Positions 1-8,544 are shown, numbered from the stretch's first letter. The stretch: DNA of 18,559 nucleotides from CAYVFC01 sp964450715 (GCA_964450715.1 CAYVFC010000150.1:1-18559); one strand, 5' to 3'. Notes: generated by a model from the sequence alone, not told the origin. Made by a program: numbers and translations.

Positions 1-2
1 AG

Positions 3-167
3 TCGCGAGTTTCTGCGCTTTTGGCGCAAGAACTCAAACGCAACGGGCCCCGGGATGGAGTGCGTTGGGCCGCAACTTCGACAAACTCGCTCGTTCTCGG
101 ACGTGGCTTCACCGAAGTGCTCGTCGCCTCTAAAGTCGTCGAGAAGATCGGCGAAAAATGTGAGTAA
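3..167 (+). CDS. possible C-terminal end of a gene cut by the window edge
   Basis: The frame is open from the first base to a TAA at 165-167, giving about 54 residues that end in LVASKVVEKIGEKCE. I do not recognise a family. The peptide looks like an ordinary soluble C-terminus, with mixed charge and no low-complexity run. G or C at third codon positions is only moderately enriched, and the opposite strand is also open over the same stretch, so strand and reality are both uncertain. No hairpin terminator is visible directly after the stop. The next 300 bases are gene debris, so this could itself be a remnant. Confidence 0.3.
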   Translation, partial: SRVSALLAQELKRNGPRDGVRWAATSTNSLVLGRGFTEVLVASKVVEKIGEKCE

Positions 168-194
168 TGGTGAGGCCTTGCGCCCGCCCGGAAC

Positions 195-218
195 GGGGGG
201 CAAGCCCCACCCCTACGG
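195..218 (-). repeat. 24-bp G/C-rich hairpin repeat, copy 1
   Basis: Read on the minus strand, this segment is CCGTAGGGG followed by TGGGGCTTGCCCCCC. It matches 22 of 24 positions of the plus-strand segment 16869-16892, so the window holds two copies in inverted orientation. Each copy can fold through its GGGGC-TT-GCCCC core. This looks like a short dispersed palindromic (REP-like) element. Here it supplies the stop codon of the RCC1 remnant. Confidence 0.6.
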
Positions 219-386
219 GGTGCGGCTGTAGAAACCGTTCTGATCACCGTAGGTGTAGACATCACCGACCTTCGGCACTCCGAGCTGAAAACCGCCGTTG
301 TCGCCCCAGCAGTAGACGTGCCCCTGGTCCGTGATCGCGCAGGTACAGCTCGTGCCCACCGCGATTCGCTTGATGCGGCACTCTTG
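213..386 (-). pseudogene. RCC1/BNR-repeat protein remnant
   Basis: The minus-strand reading contains RIKRIAVGTSCTCAITDQG, then HVYCWGDNGGFQLGVP. This is a textbook RCC1-type repeat signature: a hydrophobic strand with small and Cys residues, then V-Y-C-W-G-D-N and a closing Q-L-G. Only about one repeat survives. The frame runs into TAG at 213-215 inside the hairpin repeat and is blocked upstream by an in-frame TAG near 412-414. Intact proteins of this type carry about seven or more repeats and, in this kind of genome, are usually secreted. The piece overlaps the opposite-strand protease fragment, so this is a junk junction and not a gene. Family recognition is confident; former function is unknown. 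Confidence 0.6.
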
Positions 387-390
387 CGCC

Positions 391-462
391 GGATTCCATC
401 CCAGGTTCGCCTATCACGGGATCGAAAACGACATCGCGCTCGGCAAGAACGCGATGAACTGA
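391..462 (+). pseudogene. trypsin-like (S1) serine protease fragment, catalytic-Asp region
   Basis: The plus-strand reading is GFHPRFAYHGIENDIALGK, ending NAMN and TGA at 460-462. The pattern H-P-x-(6-8)-N-D-I-A-L is the segment of chymotrypsin-fold S1 proteases around the catalytic Asp. The preceding His box (TAAHC) and the following GDSGG serine box are absent, so the piece cannot be functional. An in-frame ATG at 373 gives only a 29-codon ORF. It lies head to head with the RCC1 remnant, indicating that unrelated gene pieces were joined by deletion or recombination. Confidence 0.5.
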
Positions 463-476
463 CGGCCGGCAGAGCT

Positions 477-1991
477 TTAGCGGACGAAGTCCCTGAAGAC
501 GGCCGAGGTGATTGCCTCATCCGAGGCCCAGTTGGGGATGTGGATCACCTGTTCGGCGCCGTTGCCGCCCCTAGGAGTCAACTTGACTTCGATCGACCTA
601 TCCGGAGGCGAGGCGGCGGGTATGTACAGATCGACCGCCGAGATGAATCCCATGATCTGGAACAGGGAGATCGGTTCCTCCAGGTTGCTCTCGCCGATCT
701 CAAAGCCGGTGAAGTCCCAGGTCGACGTATCCAGGTCCGGGTGAACGCCGGGCCCCCAGTCCATGGCGAACAGGACGATGGTTCTATTCGAGGCGGCCGC
801 CGCACCCTCGGTAGCCACGTTGGTTCCGTCCACGGTCAGGATGTCGTTGTCGTCACCCCGGTCGCCCCAGATCTCCTTGTCTCTCATGATCACGATAACC
901 GTATGGTCCGCGGTCCGGGGCAACAAAGACTCGACCTCGCTGCCGGGTGGAACCGTAATGAGGCGAACGAAATAGTTGTCGGCGAAGAACGGCTCGCGAT
1001 AAATGCTGTGTCTTTCGCCGCTGGTGGCTTCCATGGCGAACTCATAGGTCGCGCCTTTATCGATGGTTTGTGGGCCCCATTCTCCGCCGTCGGTTATCCA
1101 TTCGCCCACCGGCTCCTCGGAAATTCGATAGCCGGTATCGGGGTCGACCTCGAATATCCTCAGGGTTCCGTCGCCCCCTTCGTTGGACGGGTAGTAGTTG
1201 ACCCTTCCGGCGATCTCGACCGTATCGCCGGTCGCTTCCACGATCTGGTCGGTCTCGGGCTGTTCGCCGTTGAAGAACTCGTACATCTCCACGAACGACG
1301 CGGCGGCGGTCGCGGTCTCCACGTGGGCCTGGGTGGGGATGCGCACGTTTGTCGCTCCCACCACCTCTCGCGCCGGGTCACCCTCGCCCCACAGGGCCAG
1401 CATCTCCACGTTGCCCGGGGTGCGGTCCATGCCCCTGGTGCGCTCGAGCCCGCTGCCGCTGTCGATCGCCACGTAGTGGGCGATCTTGGCCGCCCTCTCG
1501 GCCGAGCTCTCCAGGTAGTGAAAGCAGACGCCGCCGCCCCGGGAGTGGCCCATCAGCTCGACTTGGTCCGCGCCGGTATCCGCCAGCACGGCGTCGATGA
1601 TCTCGTCGAGCGGGTCGATCTGCTCGGACGGATCGGGCGCACCAAAGCCGGTGGGGTGCTCGTACGCCGCCAGGTAATTGAGCGGGTAGCCGTTGCTCAT
1701 GAAGCGCTGCGCCTGCGACTCGAACTGGGCAGCCGAGCCGGAGCCGCCGTGCACGAAGACCACCGGCCGGATGTCGACAGCGGCCGGCTCTCCGTCCGCG
1801 GATGCGTCGCCCTCGGTCGGGACGTCGCCGTCGGCGGACGAGCCACCATTGCCGGACCCGCCGCTACCCGCGGAAGACTCGTTTCCCTGCGAGTCGTCAT
1901 CGTCGTCACCGCAACCCACGGCCACGGCAATGCCCAATACCAACAATACCAACCAGGCCCTGCGCCCGTTCTCGCTTCCGTACCCCTTCAT
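477..1991 (-). CDS. lipoprotein lipase/esterase, alpha/beta hydrolase with C-terminal beta domains
   Basis: A 504-residue predicted lipoprotein. A hydrophobic signal (residues 12-26) ends in the lipobox V-A-V-G-C27. This is followed by G-D-D-D-D-D and a Ser/Gly/acidic linker to about residue 72, which would hold the enzyme away from the membrane. The hydrolase domain (about 75-245) has an oxyanion HGG at 81-83 and the nucleophile elbow G-H-S-R-G with Ser150. Asp205 (WGEGDP) and His223 (TQAHVE) fit the rest of the triad by position, as in small Bacillus LipA-type lipases. The remaining 250 residues are beta-rich and resemble, as a whole architecture, the C-terminal part of the Archaeoglobus fulgidus lipase; that comparison is from memory. 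Substrate is unknown but a lipid or polyester ester is likely. Start: ATG at 1991 with AAGG upstream and a plausible promoter 60-90 nt further up. Confidence 0.85.
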   Translation of the reverse strand: MKGYGSENGRRAWLVLLVLGIAVAVGCGDDDDDSQGNESSAGSGGSGNGGSSADGDVPTEGDASADGEPAAVDIRPVVFVHGGSGSAAQFESQAQRFMSNGYPLNYLAAYEHPTGFGAPDPSEQIDPLDEIIDAVLADTGADQVELMGHSRGGGVCFHYLESSAERAAKIAHYVAIDSGSGLERTRGMDRTPGNVEMLALWGEGDPAREVVGATNVRIPTQAHVETATAAASFVEMYEFFNGEQPETDQIVEATGDTVEIAGRVNYYPSNEGGDGTLRIFEVDPDTGYRISEEPVGEWITDGGEWGPQTIDKGATYEFAMEATSGERHSIYREPFFADNYFVRLITVPPGSEVESLLPRTADHTVIVIMRDKEIWGDRGDDNDILTVDGTNVATEGAAAASNRTIVLFAMDWGPGVHPDLDTSTWDFTGFEIGESNLEEPISLFQIMGFISAVDLYIPAASPPDRSIEVKLTPRGGNGAEQVIHIPNWASDEAITSAVFRDFVR

Positions 1992-2053
1992 GATGCAACC
2001 TTACCCCTTCCTGGCGAGCGCTGGTGGTCTCGCCGATAAACGCGATCGGTCGC

Positions 2054-2082
2054 ACAATAGTTGCGCTAGCCTTACGGATCAA
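2054..2082 (-). promoter_or_regulatory. sigma70-type promoter for the lipase gene
   Basis: On the minus strand TTGATC (2077-2082) and TATTGT (2054-2059) are separated by exactly 17 bases, each matching four of six consensus positions. Transcription would start near 2047, leaving a leader of about 55 nt before the ATG at 1991. Confidence 0.35.
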
Positions 2083-2310
2083 TCGCGTTTATAGGGATAT
2101 CTTCCGGTCAGGGATATATTTTTAGAATTGATGTTCGGTAACCGAATTGGTCCCAAATCGGTGACATTGTTCGGAATAATGGGCGATTGTCCAAAGCGGC
2201 GTCCCCAAAGGCTTCACTGGTGACCCCAAAGGTTACAGGGGCATCGGGTGCCCGCTTACAGTCGGTATCCCTTCCGGACCCGCCGTCGTCTGCGTCAGGT
2301 CTTCCGTGGT

Positions 2311-2341
2311 ACAAAAAACAACCCGGTAAATGCCTTCCGGG
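2311..2341 (-). terminator. Rho-independent terminator downstream of the efflux operon
   Basis: Read on the minus strand: CCCGG, a 10-base loop, CCGGG, then TTGTTTTTTG. The stem is short but perfect and the T-tract is good. It lies about 130 nt past the stop of the outer-membrane factor gene, directly against the half palindromic element. Confidence 0.45.
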
Positions 2342-2369
2342 AGATTTCTCGCTTCGCGTCGAGATGACA
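2341..2369 (+). repeat. half copy of the palindromic element found at 10399-10474
   Basis: GAGATTTCTCGCTTCGC followed by GTCGAGATGACA matches the right arm of the larger element with one extra base and a few substitutions. No left arm is present next to it. This points to a dispersed element family with a decayed or half-size member here. Confidence 0.6.
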
Positions 2370-2469
2370 ACACGATGGTAGCCGACGTCCGGGTAGGGGC
2401 GTTGTCACATTACCCGACGAGAACGTCAGTGGTCCCCGTTTTTTGAGACTTGCTCTATTAACGGGATTC

Positions 2470-4137
2470 CTATTCCGGCGCGCCGTCCGGACCGCCCTCG
2501 ACCGGGATGCGGATGCCGCGACGTTCCAGCAGGCTGCCCTCGGCGCGATAGAGATCGACCAGGGCCAGGCGGTAGTTGATCATGGCCTCGATCTCCCCGA
2601 TCTCGCTCTGCAGTAAATCGCGCTGGGCCTGCGCGAGCTGCAAGGCCGTGCCCGCTCCGACCCGCAGACGTTCCAGCTCGGCCTGGGCGCTCTGCTCTCT
2701 GAGCTCGCGGGTGGCCCGGCTGGCGTCGATCTGCTGGCGGGCGCGCTCGAGCTCGATGGCGGCGCGGCGCACGTCGAGCTCGACCAGCTGCTTCAGGTTG
2801 TCGACCGCTGCCGCCGCCGCCCGGCGCTGCAGGGTGGTCACCCGGTCGGTTCCGGAAGCGGCGCGGTTGCCCAGCGCCTGCGACAGCTCCAGCCCGGCCA
2901 AAAAATCATAGCTGTCGCCGTCCAGGTCCTCGAAGGAGCCGCCAAAGGAGTCGGCGTAGCCCGACTTGCCCAGGGTGATGAACAGGTCGAGCCGGGGCAA
3001 CAGCCCGTTGGAGGTCATGGCCGTCTGCAGGCGATGCTGTTCGGCGCGCATCCGCGCCTCGTTCAGATCGGCGCGCAGGCGAAGCCCGAGCTCGAGCCTT
3101 GCGGGAAGATCGTCGAGCGGGTCGGGTTGCAGCCGGGGCTCGCTGCTGGCTTGCAGCGGATCCCGTCGTGCCGCGGGCGCATCGATACCGAGCAAGCGCA
3201 GCAGGTCGAGCCGCTGGACCTCAAGATCGCTGCGCGCGTCGATCAGATCCTGCTTGCCGTGCGCCACCTCGGCGCGGAGCGGGGCGGCCTCGATGGGCGC
3301 GAGCTTGCCCACCTGCACGAATTGCTCGACCTCGTCCAGCCCCTGGGCGGTGACCTCCAGCGAGCGCTCTACGATGGCTATGCGCTTCTGCGCCAGGATG
3401 TACTTCCAGTATACGCTCTCGGTTTCGGCCAGCAGCGCCTCGGTGAAGCCGCGCAGCTCCCAGGCCGAGGCCAGGGTTTCGGCCTCGGCCGCCCGCACCT
3501 CGGCCAGGTTGGCCGCCGGGCCGAAGCCGCGTAGCAGAGACTGGGTGACGGTCAGCCCCAGGCGCGCCTCGAATTGCTCGGGGCGCCGCGAGGAAGCGGA
3601 GCGCTCGTGGCGGGCCGCGACCTCCAGATCGGTGCCGGTGGGGAGCCGCTGCCGGATGCCGGTCTCGACCCGGTCGTAATCCTGTTCTACCGAGTAGCGC
3701 TCGCTGGTGACGTCGGTGGTCTCGCTGGCCGATTCGCTGCTATAGATCCCCCTGGCGAACAGCTCGGGATCGAAGACCCCGCGCTCGATCTGCTCGTAGG
3801 CGCCGGTCACCTGTAGCTCCAGCTGTTGGACCCGCAGGCTAGGGTTATTGTGCACGGCCAGCAGCACCGCCTGCTCGACCGAGAGGCGCAGCTTTCCCTT
3901 GCCCTGCGCCATGCGCAGGAGCTCCGGGGTGAGCCCGCGGCGAGGGGCGGCGGCCGTGGGCTCGGTTTCGGATTTGCTCTCCGCATCCGATGCGACTCGG
4001 CTCGGCGTCGACCCCAGCGCCTGGTTCCAGGTGGTGTCGTAGTGATCCGGCCGGCCGCCGGCCACGCAGCCGGAGGCGAGCCCGCCCGGCAGGCAGGCCA
4101 GCGCGCAGGCGGCCGCAAACCCGAGCAGCCGTTTCAT
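2470..4137 (-). CDS. TolC-like outer-membrane factor of an RND efflux system (lipoprotein)
   Basis: A 555-residue outer-membrane efflux protein. The signal ends in the lipobox L-A-S-G-C24. A linker of about 55 residues follows, then two outer-membrane efflux (OEP) repeats (about 80-290 and 320-535) rich in long amphipathic, heptad-like helices (for example LEQTEL- and QAELERLRV-type stretches) that form the periplasmic tunnel of TolC/OprM-type trimers. N-terminal lipidation is usual in the OprM/NodT branch. The start codon overlaps the stop of the RND gene by four bases (ATGA), so translation is probably coupled and this is the third gene of the operon. It would be the exit duct for the pump encoded upstream. 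The assignment to this family is firm; the exported substrate is not evident. Confidence 0.9.
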   Translation of the reverse strand: MKRLLGFAAACALACLPGGLASGCVAGGRPDHYDTTWNQALGSTPSRVASDAESKSETEPTAAAPRRGLTPELLRMAQGKGKLRLSVEQAVLLAVHNNPSLRVQQLELQVTGAYEQIERGVFDPELFARGIYSSESASETTDVTSERYSVEQDYDRVETGIRQRLPTGTDLEVAARHERSASSRRPEQFEARLGLTVTQSLLRGFGPAANLAEVRAAEAETLASAWELRGFTEALLAETESVYWKYILAQKRIAIVERSLEVTAQGLDEVEQFVQVGKLAPIEAAPLRAEVAHGKQDLIDARSDLEVQRLDLLRLLGIDAPAARRDPLQASSEPRLQPDPLDDLPARLELGLRLRADLNEARMRAEQHRLQTAMTSNGLLPRLDLFITLGKSGYADSFGGSFEDLDGDSYDFLAGLELSQALGNRAASGTDRVTTLQRRAAAAAVDNLKQLVELDVRRAAIELERARQQIDASRATRELREQSAQAELERLRVGAGTALQLAQAQRDLLQSEIGEIEAMINYRLALVDLYRAEGSLLERRGIRIPVEGGPDGAPE

Positions 4138-7100
4138 GGCGCCCCGCCCTTCTTCGTCTCGGGATGAAAGAGCGCGTACGCGGCCGGGATGAGCAGCAGG
4201 GTGATGAGGGTGGAGGCGAACAGCCCGCCCACCACCGCGCGCGCCAACGGCGCCTGCGCGTCCGCCCCCTCGCCCAGGCCCAGCGCCAGCGGCATCAAGC
4301 CCAGGATGGTGGTGCTGGTGGTCATCAGGATGGGGCGTAGCCGGCGCCGTCCGGCCTCCAGCAGGGCCGCGCCCGTGTCGAGCTTCCGGTCGCGGCGCAG
4401 CCGGCCCGCCTGGTCCACCAGCAGGATGGCGTTGTTGACGACTATGCCCCCCAGCATGATGCAGCCGATGTAGGACTGTACGTTCAGGGTCGAGCCGGTG
4501 AGGTAGAGCGTCACCAGCACGCCGACCGCCGCCACCGGCACCGAGAGCATGACCACCAGCGGGTCGAGTAGCGACTCGTATTGCGAAGCCATCACCATAT
4601 AAACCAGCAGCAGCGCCAGCAGCAGCGATACCAGCAGCTCGCCAAAGGCTTTCTGCTGCTCCTCGAAGCTGCCGGCCACCCGGATGTCGTAGCCGAGCGG
4701 GCGGGCGATGCCTCCGAGCCGCTTCTGCACGTCGCGCGCCACCGATCCCAGGTCGCGACCGGCCAGGTTGGCCTTGACCACGGCGATGCGCTGCTGGTCC
4801 TTGCGCTCGATCACCCTGGGGCCGCGGTCATTGGTCACGGTCACCAGGTTGCGAAGCGCCACCCGGGCGCCGGCCGGCGTGGTCAGCGTCATGTCCAGGA
4901 CGTCGTCCAGCGGCAGCTTGTCCGCGTTCTTGAGCTGCACCAGGATGCGGTAGGAGAGCCCCTGGGGGCGGAACTCCCCCGCCTGCCTTCCCGCCACCGC
5001 CGTTTCCAGGGCGGTGGAGACGTCGCGCACGCTCAGCCCCAGCGCCGCCGCCTTCTCCCGGTCGATGTCGAGCCGGTGCTGGGGCACGCCCTCGTTGCGG
5101 CCCAGGTCCACGTCGGTGATGCCGGGCACGCCCTCCATGGCCTTGGCCGCCTTGCGGGCCAGCGACTCTAGAGTACCGAGATCAAATCCCCGTATCTCCA
5201 CCGCCAGCTCCTCGCCCTCGCTGCCCAGCACCCGCTGCAGCAAAAACTGCCCCTGCGGCGCGCGGGTGCGCACGGTCATGCCCGGCACCTCGCTGGCCAG
5301 CCGTTTGCGCAGGTCCGCCGCGATCTCCTTGTTGGAGCGCGAGCGCTGTAGCGCGGGGGTGAGCGCCATCCGGATCTCGCCCACGCCGTTTCGTATCCAG
5401 ACCAGGGAGGCGGAGATCTCGGGCACCGCCTTCTTTACGATCGCCTCCATGCGGCGGGTCTGCTCGTCGACCAGGTCGAGCCGGGTGCCGACCTCCATCT
5501 CGCCGCTAACGCGCACCTCGCCCTCGTCGCTGGGCGGGATGAACTCGGTCCCGACCAGGGGTACCAACAGCAGGCTCAGGCCCAGCAGCACGACCGCGGC
5601 GGCTACCGTCACCCAGCGGCGGCGGAGCGACCAGCCGAGCAGGCGGGCGTACAGGGCGTTCAGACGGCCCAGCGCTTGTTCGGCCCGCCTGGCGGCATCC
5701 GCCAGCGCGCCCCCTGCGTTGCCCGCCTCGCCGCCGCCCGGTCGACCGCGCAGCAGTCGCGCCGAGAGCATGGGGACCAGGCTCAGCGAGACCAGCAGCG
5801 AGCAGCCGAGAGCGAAGATGATGACGAAGGCCAGATCGTTGAACAGCACGCCCGTGACCCCGCGCAGGAACATCAGCGGCAGGAAGATGACCAGGGTGGT
5901 CAGAGTGCTGGCTGTGATGGCCGAGGCCACCTCGCCCGCTCCGTCGACCGCGGCGCTCTCGCTGTCCTTTCCCTCCTCGTCCCGGTGCCGGAAGATGTTC
6001 TCCAGCACCACGATGGAGTTGTCGACCATCATACCGACGCCCAGCGCCAGCCCTCCCAGGGTCATCAGGTTGATGGTCAGCCCCGAGGCGTAGACCAGCG
6101 CGAAGGTGGCCACCAGCGAGATGGGGATGGCCAGCGCGATGACCAGGGTGCTCTTCAGGTTGCGCAGGAAGAAGAGCAGGGCCAGAACGGCCAGCGCGCC
6201 TCCATAGAGCACCGAGCGGGTCACGTTCTCGATGGAGCGCTCGATGAAGTTGCCCTGGTTGAGTACCGGGATGGCCTCGAGCTGGGGAAAGTCGCGGTTG
6301 ATGCGGGCTATCTCGGCCAGCACCCCGCGGGAGACCTCCACCGTGTTGGCGTCCGACTGCTTGCGGATGGCCACCAGGATGCCGGGTTCGCCGTTGATGC
6401 GGGTGATGCGCCTGCGCTTCTCGTAGGTATCGACCACCGTGGCGATCTGGCCGATGGTGATGGCGTCGTCCTCGCGCACCGCCACCACCGTCTGGCGGAT
6501 CTCCTCCAGGGTCCGGTACTGGGCCGGCGCGCGCAGGGTGACCTCGTAGCGCCCGCGCTCGATGCTCCCGGCCGGCAGGTCGAGGTTTGCATTTCGTAGC
6601 GAGGAAACCACCTGGTCGAGCGAAACGCCGAGCGCCTGCAGCTGCCCGGGATGCAGCTCGACCCGCACCTCGCGAGGAAAGCCCCCCCAGAGATCCACCT
6701 GCGCTACCCCGGCCACCCGTCCCATGCGGTAGCGGATCTGCTCCTCGATCAGCGTGGTCAGCTCCACCGGATCGAGCCGGCTGGCGATGCCCAGCAGCAC
6801 CACCGGGAAGCTGTTGATGTCGAAGGTGCGGACCCGGGGCCGCACGATGTCGTCCGGAAGCTCGTTAATTTCGTCTTCCAGCCGGGAGCGCACGTCCAGC
6901 GCGGCGCTGTCGATGTCGACGCCCCAGTTGAAGCTGAGCCGGACGTTGCTACTCCCCTCGCTCGATTGCGAGCTGATCTCCTCCACGTTAGGCGCGGTGG
7001 CGATGATCTCTTCCACGATCTGGGTGACCAGCTGCTCCATCACCTCCGGACTGGCCCCCTCGTAGGAGGTACGGATGCTCAGGGTCGGCAGCTCGATGCG

Positions 7101-7214
7101 CGGCAGCAGATCGATCCGTAAACGGTCGAGCGACACCGCGCCGATGGTCACCACCATCAGGGTGACCATGGTGGTGAGCACCGGTCGGCGGACGCTGAAG
7201 CGCTGTAGGCTCAT
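4134..7214 (-). CDS. RND-family (HAE1-type) multidrug/solute efflux transporter, inner-membrane pump
   Basis: A full-length RND permease of 1026 residues. TM1 is at about 12-29, followed by a large periplasmic porter domain. TM2-6 lie at about 335-485, with the TM4 motif G-G-L-A-L-G-V-G-M-M-V-D-N-S carrying Asp398, the proton-relay acid. There is a second periplasmic domain, then TM8-12 near the end. In TM4 the usual Asp-Asp pair is Asp-Asn, and TM10 reads G-I-V-V-N-N-A-I-L-L-V-D with Asn where AcrB has its relay Lys. Both features are typical of the SwrC/HAE1-like branch rather than AcrB itself. A charged cytoplasmic loop (residues about 408-425) and a Gly-rich loop (about 490-510) join the halves. 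It overlaps both neighbours by four bases, giving an adaptor-pump-duct operon. Substrate cannot be read from the sequence. Confidence 0.93.
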   Translation of the reverse strand: MSLQRFSVRRPVLTTMVTLMVVTIGAVSLDRLRIDLLPRIELPTLSIRTSYEGASPEVMEQLVTQIVEEIIATAPNVEEISSQSSEGSSNVRLSFNWGVDIDSAALDVRSRLEDEINELPDDIVRPRVRTFDINSFPVVLLGIASRLDPVELTTLIEEQIRYRMGRVAGVAQVDLWGGFPREVRVELHPGQLQALGVSLDQVVSSLRNANLDLPAGSIERGRYEVTLRAPAQYRTLEEIRQTVVAVREDDAITIGQIATVVDTYEKRRRITRINGEPGILVAIRKQSDANTVEVSRGVLAEIARINRDFPQLEAIPVLNQGNFIERSIENVTRSVLYGGALAVLALLFFLRNLKSTLVIALAIPISLVATFALVYASGLTINLMTLGGLALGVGMMVDNSIVVLENIFRHRDEEGKDSESAAVDGAGEVASAITASTLTTLVIFLPLMFLRGVTGVLFNDLAFVIIFALGCSLLVSLSLVPMLSARLLRGRPGGGEAGNAGGALADAARRAEQALGRLNALYARLLGWSLRRRWVTVAAAVVLLGLSLLLVPLVGTEFIPPSDEGEVRVSGEMEVGTRLDLVDEQTRRMEAIVKKAVPEISASLVWIRNGVGEIRMALTPALQRSRSNKEIAADLRKRLASEVPGMTVRTRAPQGQFLLQRVLGSEGEELAVEIRGFDLGTLESLARKAAKAMEGVPGITDVDLGRNEGVPQHRLDIDREKAAALGLSVRDVSTALETAVAGRQAGEFRPQGLSYRILVQLKNADKLPLDDVLDMTLTTPAGARVALRNLVTVTNDRGPRVIERKDQQRIAVVKANLAGRDLGSVARDVQKRLGGIARPLGYDIRVAGSFEEQQKAFGELLVSLLLALLLVYMVMASQYESLLDPLVVMLSVPVAAVGVLVTLYLTGSTLNVQSYIGCIMLGGIVVNNAILLVDQAGRLRRDRKLDTGAALLEAGRRRLRPILMTTSTTILGLMPLALGLGEGADAQAPLARAVVGGLFASTLITLLLIPAAYALFHPETKKGGAP

Positions 7215-8437
7215 TTCCCGGGGCGTCCCCGTTCGCCGCCTCTGTCGCCGCTCGGCGCGACGCTCCTGGCTCGGTCACCGGGGGCGTTCTGCTGCACGAT
7301 GATCGCCGATCCGTTGTCGAGCAGCTGCTGGCCCAGCGTCACCACCCGTCCGGCCACGCCCCGGCCGCGAACCTGCACCCGCTTGCCGTCGCGCGTGGCG
7401 ATCTGCACCGGACGGAAGGTCACGCTCTTGCCGTCCGGGGATAGCACGAATACACCATCCCGCTCGCCCCTGCGCGTCAGCGCCGACTCGGGCACGACGG
7501 TGGCGTTTTCCTCGCGTCCGAGCACCAGCAGCACGCGCGCGAACAGGCCCGGCTTGAGCTCGAGCGCGGAGTTGCGAACCCGCAGCTCGACGCGCGCCTG
7601 GCGCGAGGCCTCGTCAAAGGCGGGCGCCACCCGCTCCACCACCGCGTCGAAGCGGCGGCCGGGCAGCGCGTCGGTGGTCAGGTTCGCCTTCTGCCCCACC
7701 GCGATGCGCGGGTAGTCCTGCTCGGTCACGGCGATGGCCGCGACCAGCGGATCGATCTCCATCACCGTCAGCAGCGGCGTGTTGGCCGCCACCGTGTCGC
7801 CCGGATCCACGTGGCGCGCTGAAACCACCCGGGTGCCGTCACCCTCCAGCTTGCCGGCGCGGATGGTGGTGTAGCCCAGCCGTATACGGGCGGCGGCCAG
7901 CTCGGCCCTGGCGCGCGCCAGCCCTCCGCGAGCCGCCTGTAGCGCCGCCTCGGCCGAGCGGGCGTCCGCGCGCGTCGAGTCCAGCAGCGCGTCCGAGGTC
8001 AGCCCCCGCTCATGCAGCGTCTCGACCCGTTCGAGCTCGCGCTTGGCCGTGGAAAGCGTACTGTCGGTCTCCAGCACGCGCGCTTCGGCCACCTGGACCT
8101 CGGCCTGAGCCAGCGCCACCGCCTGCCGGTGCTCGTCGTCGTCGAGCGCCACCAGCAGCTGCCCCTCGGGCACCGGATCGCCCAGGTCCAGCGGCACCTT
8201 TTCCACCAGTCCGGCGATCTTGGGGGCGATGGTGAGCTCGGCGAACGCGTCGAGCGTACCGTTGAAGGTGCGGCGCTGCTCGAACGGGCCGTTTTCCACC
8301 TCGGCCACCTCGACCGGTACCGGACCGGACCGCTCGCCGCGAGCGCGCGCTCCTGCCCCGTCCCGGCAGCCACCGGCCAGGGCGAGTAGCAGGAGGGCGA
8401 CGAGTAAATACGAGCCGACGGTATGGAGGGCAGACAC
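7211..8437 (-). CDS. RND efflux periplasmic adaptor (membrane fusion protein), lipoprotein
   Basis: A 408-residue HlyD/AcrA-type adaptor. A GTG start leads to a hydrophobic signal ending in L-A-G-G-C24, so it is anchored in the inner membrane by lipid. The first biotinyl-lipoyl half is at about 68-100 (IAPKIAGLVEKVPLDLGD), followed by an Ala/Glu/Arg-rich alpha-helical hairpin at about 105-190. The second lipoyl half is at about 195-225, with a short extra Gly-Lys-Leu-Glu-Gly-Asp-Gly loop before VVSARHVDPGD. The beta-barrel and membrane-proximal domains run to about 375, and the last 30 residues are an Arg/Gly-rich tail. It is the first gene of the efflux operon and overlaps the pump gene by four bases. 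The ribosome binding site is weak, so the GTG start is the likely but not certain choice. Confidence 0.9.
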   Translation of the reverse strand: MSALHTVGSYLLVALLLLALAGGCRDGAGARARGERSGPVPVEVAEVENGPFEQRRTFNGTLDAFAELTIAPKIAGLVEKVPLDLGDPVPEGQLLVALDDDEHRQAVALAQAEVQVAEARVLETDSTLSTAKRELERVETLHERGLTSDALLDSTRADARSAEAALQAARGGLARARAELAAARIRLGYTTIRAGKLEGDGTRVVSARHVDPGDTVAANTPLLTVMEIDPLVAAIAVTEQDYPRIAVGQKANLTTDALPGRRFDAVVERVAPAFDEASRQARVELRVRNSALELKPGLFARVLLVLGREENATVVPESALTRRGERDGVFVLSPDGKSVTFRPVQIATRDGKRVQVRGRGVAGRVVTLGQQLLDNGSAIIVQQNAPGDRARSVAPSGDRGGERGRPGK

Positions 8438-8544
8438 GAGTAAGCGCCTGTGAATCCGGGGTGTTGGCGAGCGTACTACACAATACCGCCTCCGTCAGGG
8501 AGGTAGCTGGTTTCGTTAACTGGTTTCGTTAACTGGTTTCGTTC

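Larger units (their letters stand above)
1992..2469. other. intergenic region between lipase gene and efflux operon
   Basis: 478 bases without a convincing gene. It is less GC-rich than its neighbours. It contains the lipase promoter (2054-2082), the probable efflux-operon terminator (2311-2341) and a half copy of the palindromic element (2341-2369). CCCAAAGG occurs twice, near 2204 and 2223. A 68-codon minus-strand frame here has no ribosome binding site, no family resemblance and no GC3 bias, so I do not count it. Confidence 0.6.

Noticed and set aside
318..2039. 573-codon plus-strand ORF opposite the lipase gene
   Set aside because: It has no family resemblance, is Arg/Gly/His-rich as expected for an antisense shadow in GC-rich DNA, and the minus strand has signal peptide, lipobox and catalytic triad.
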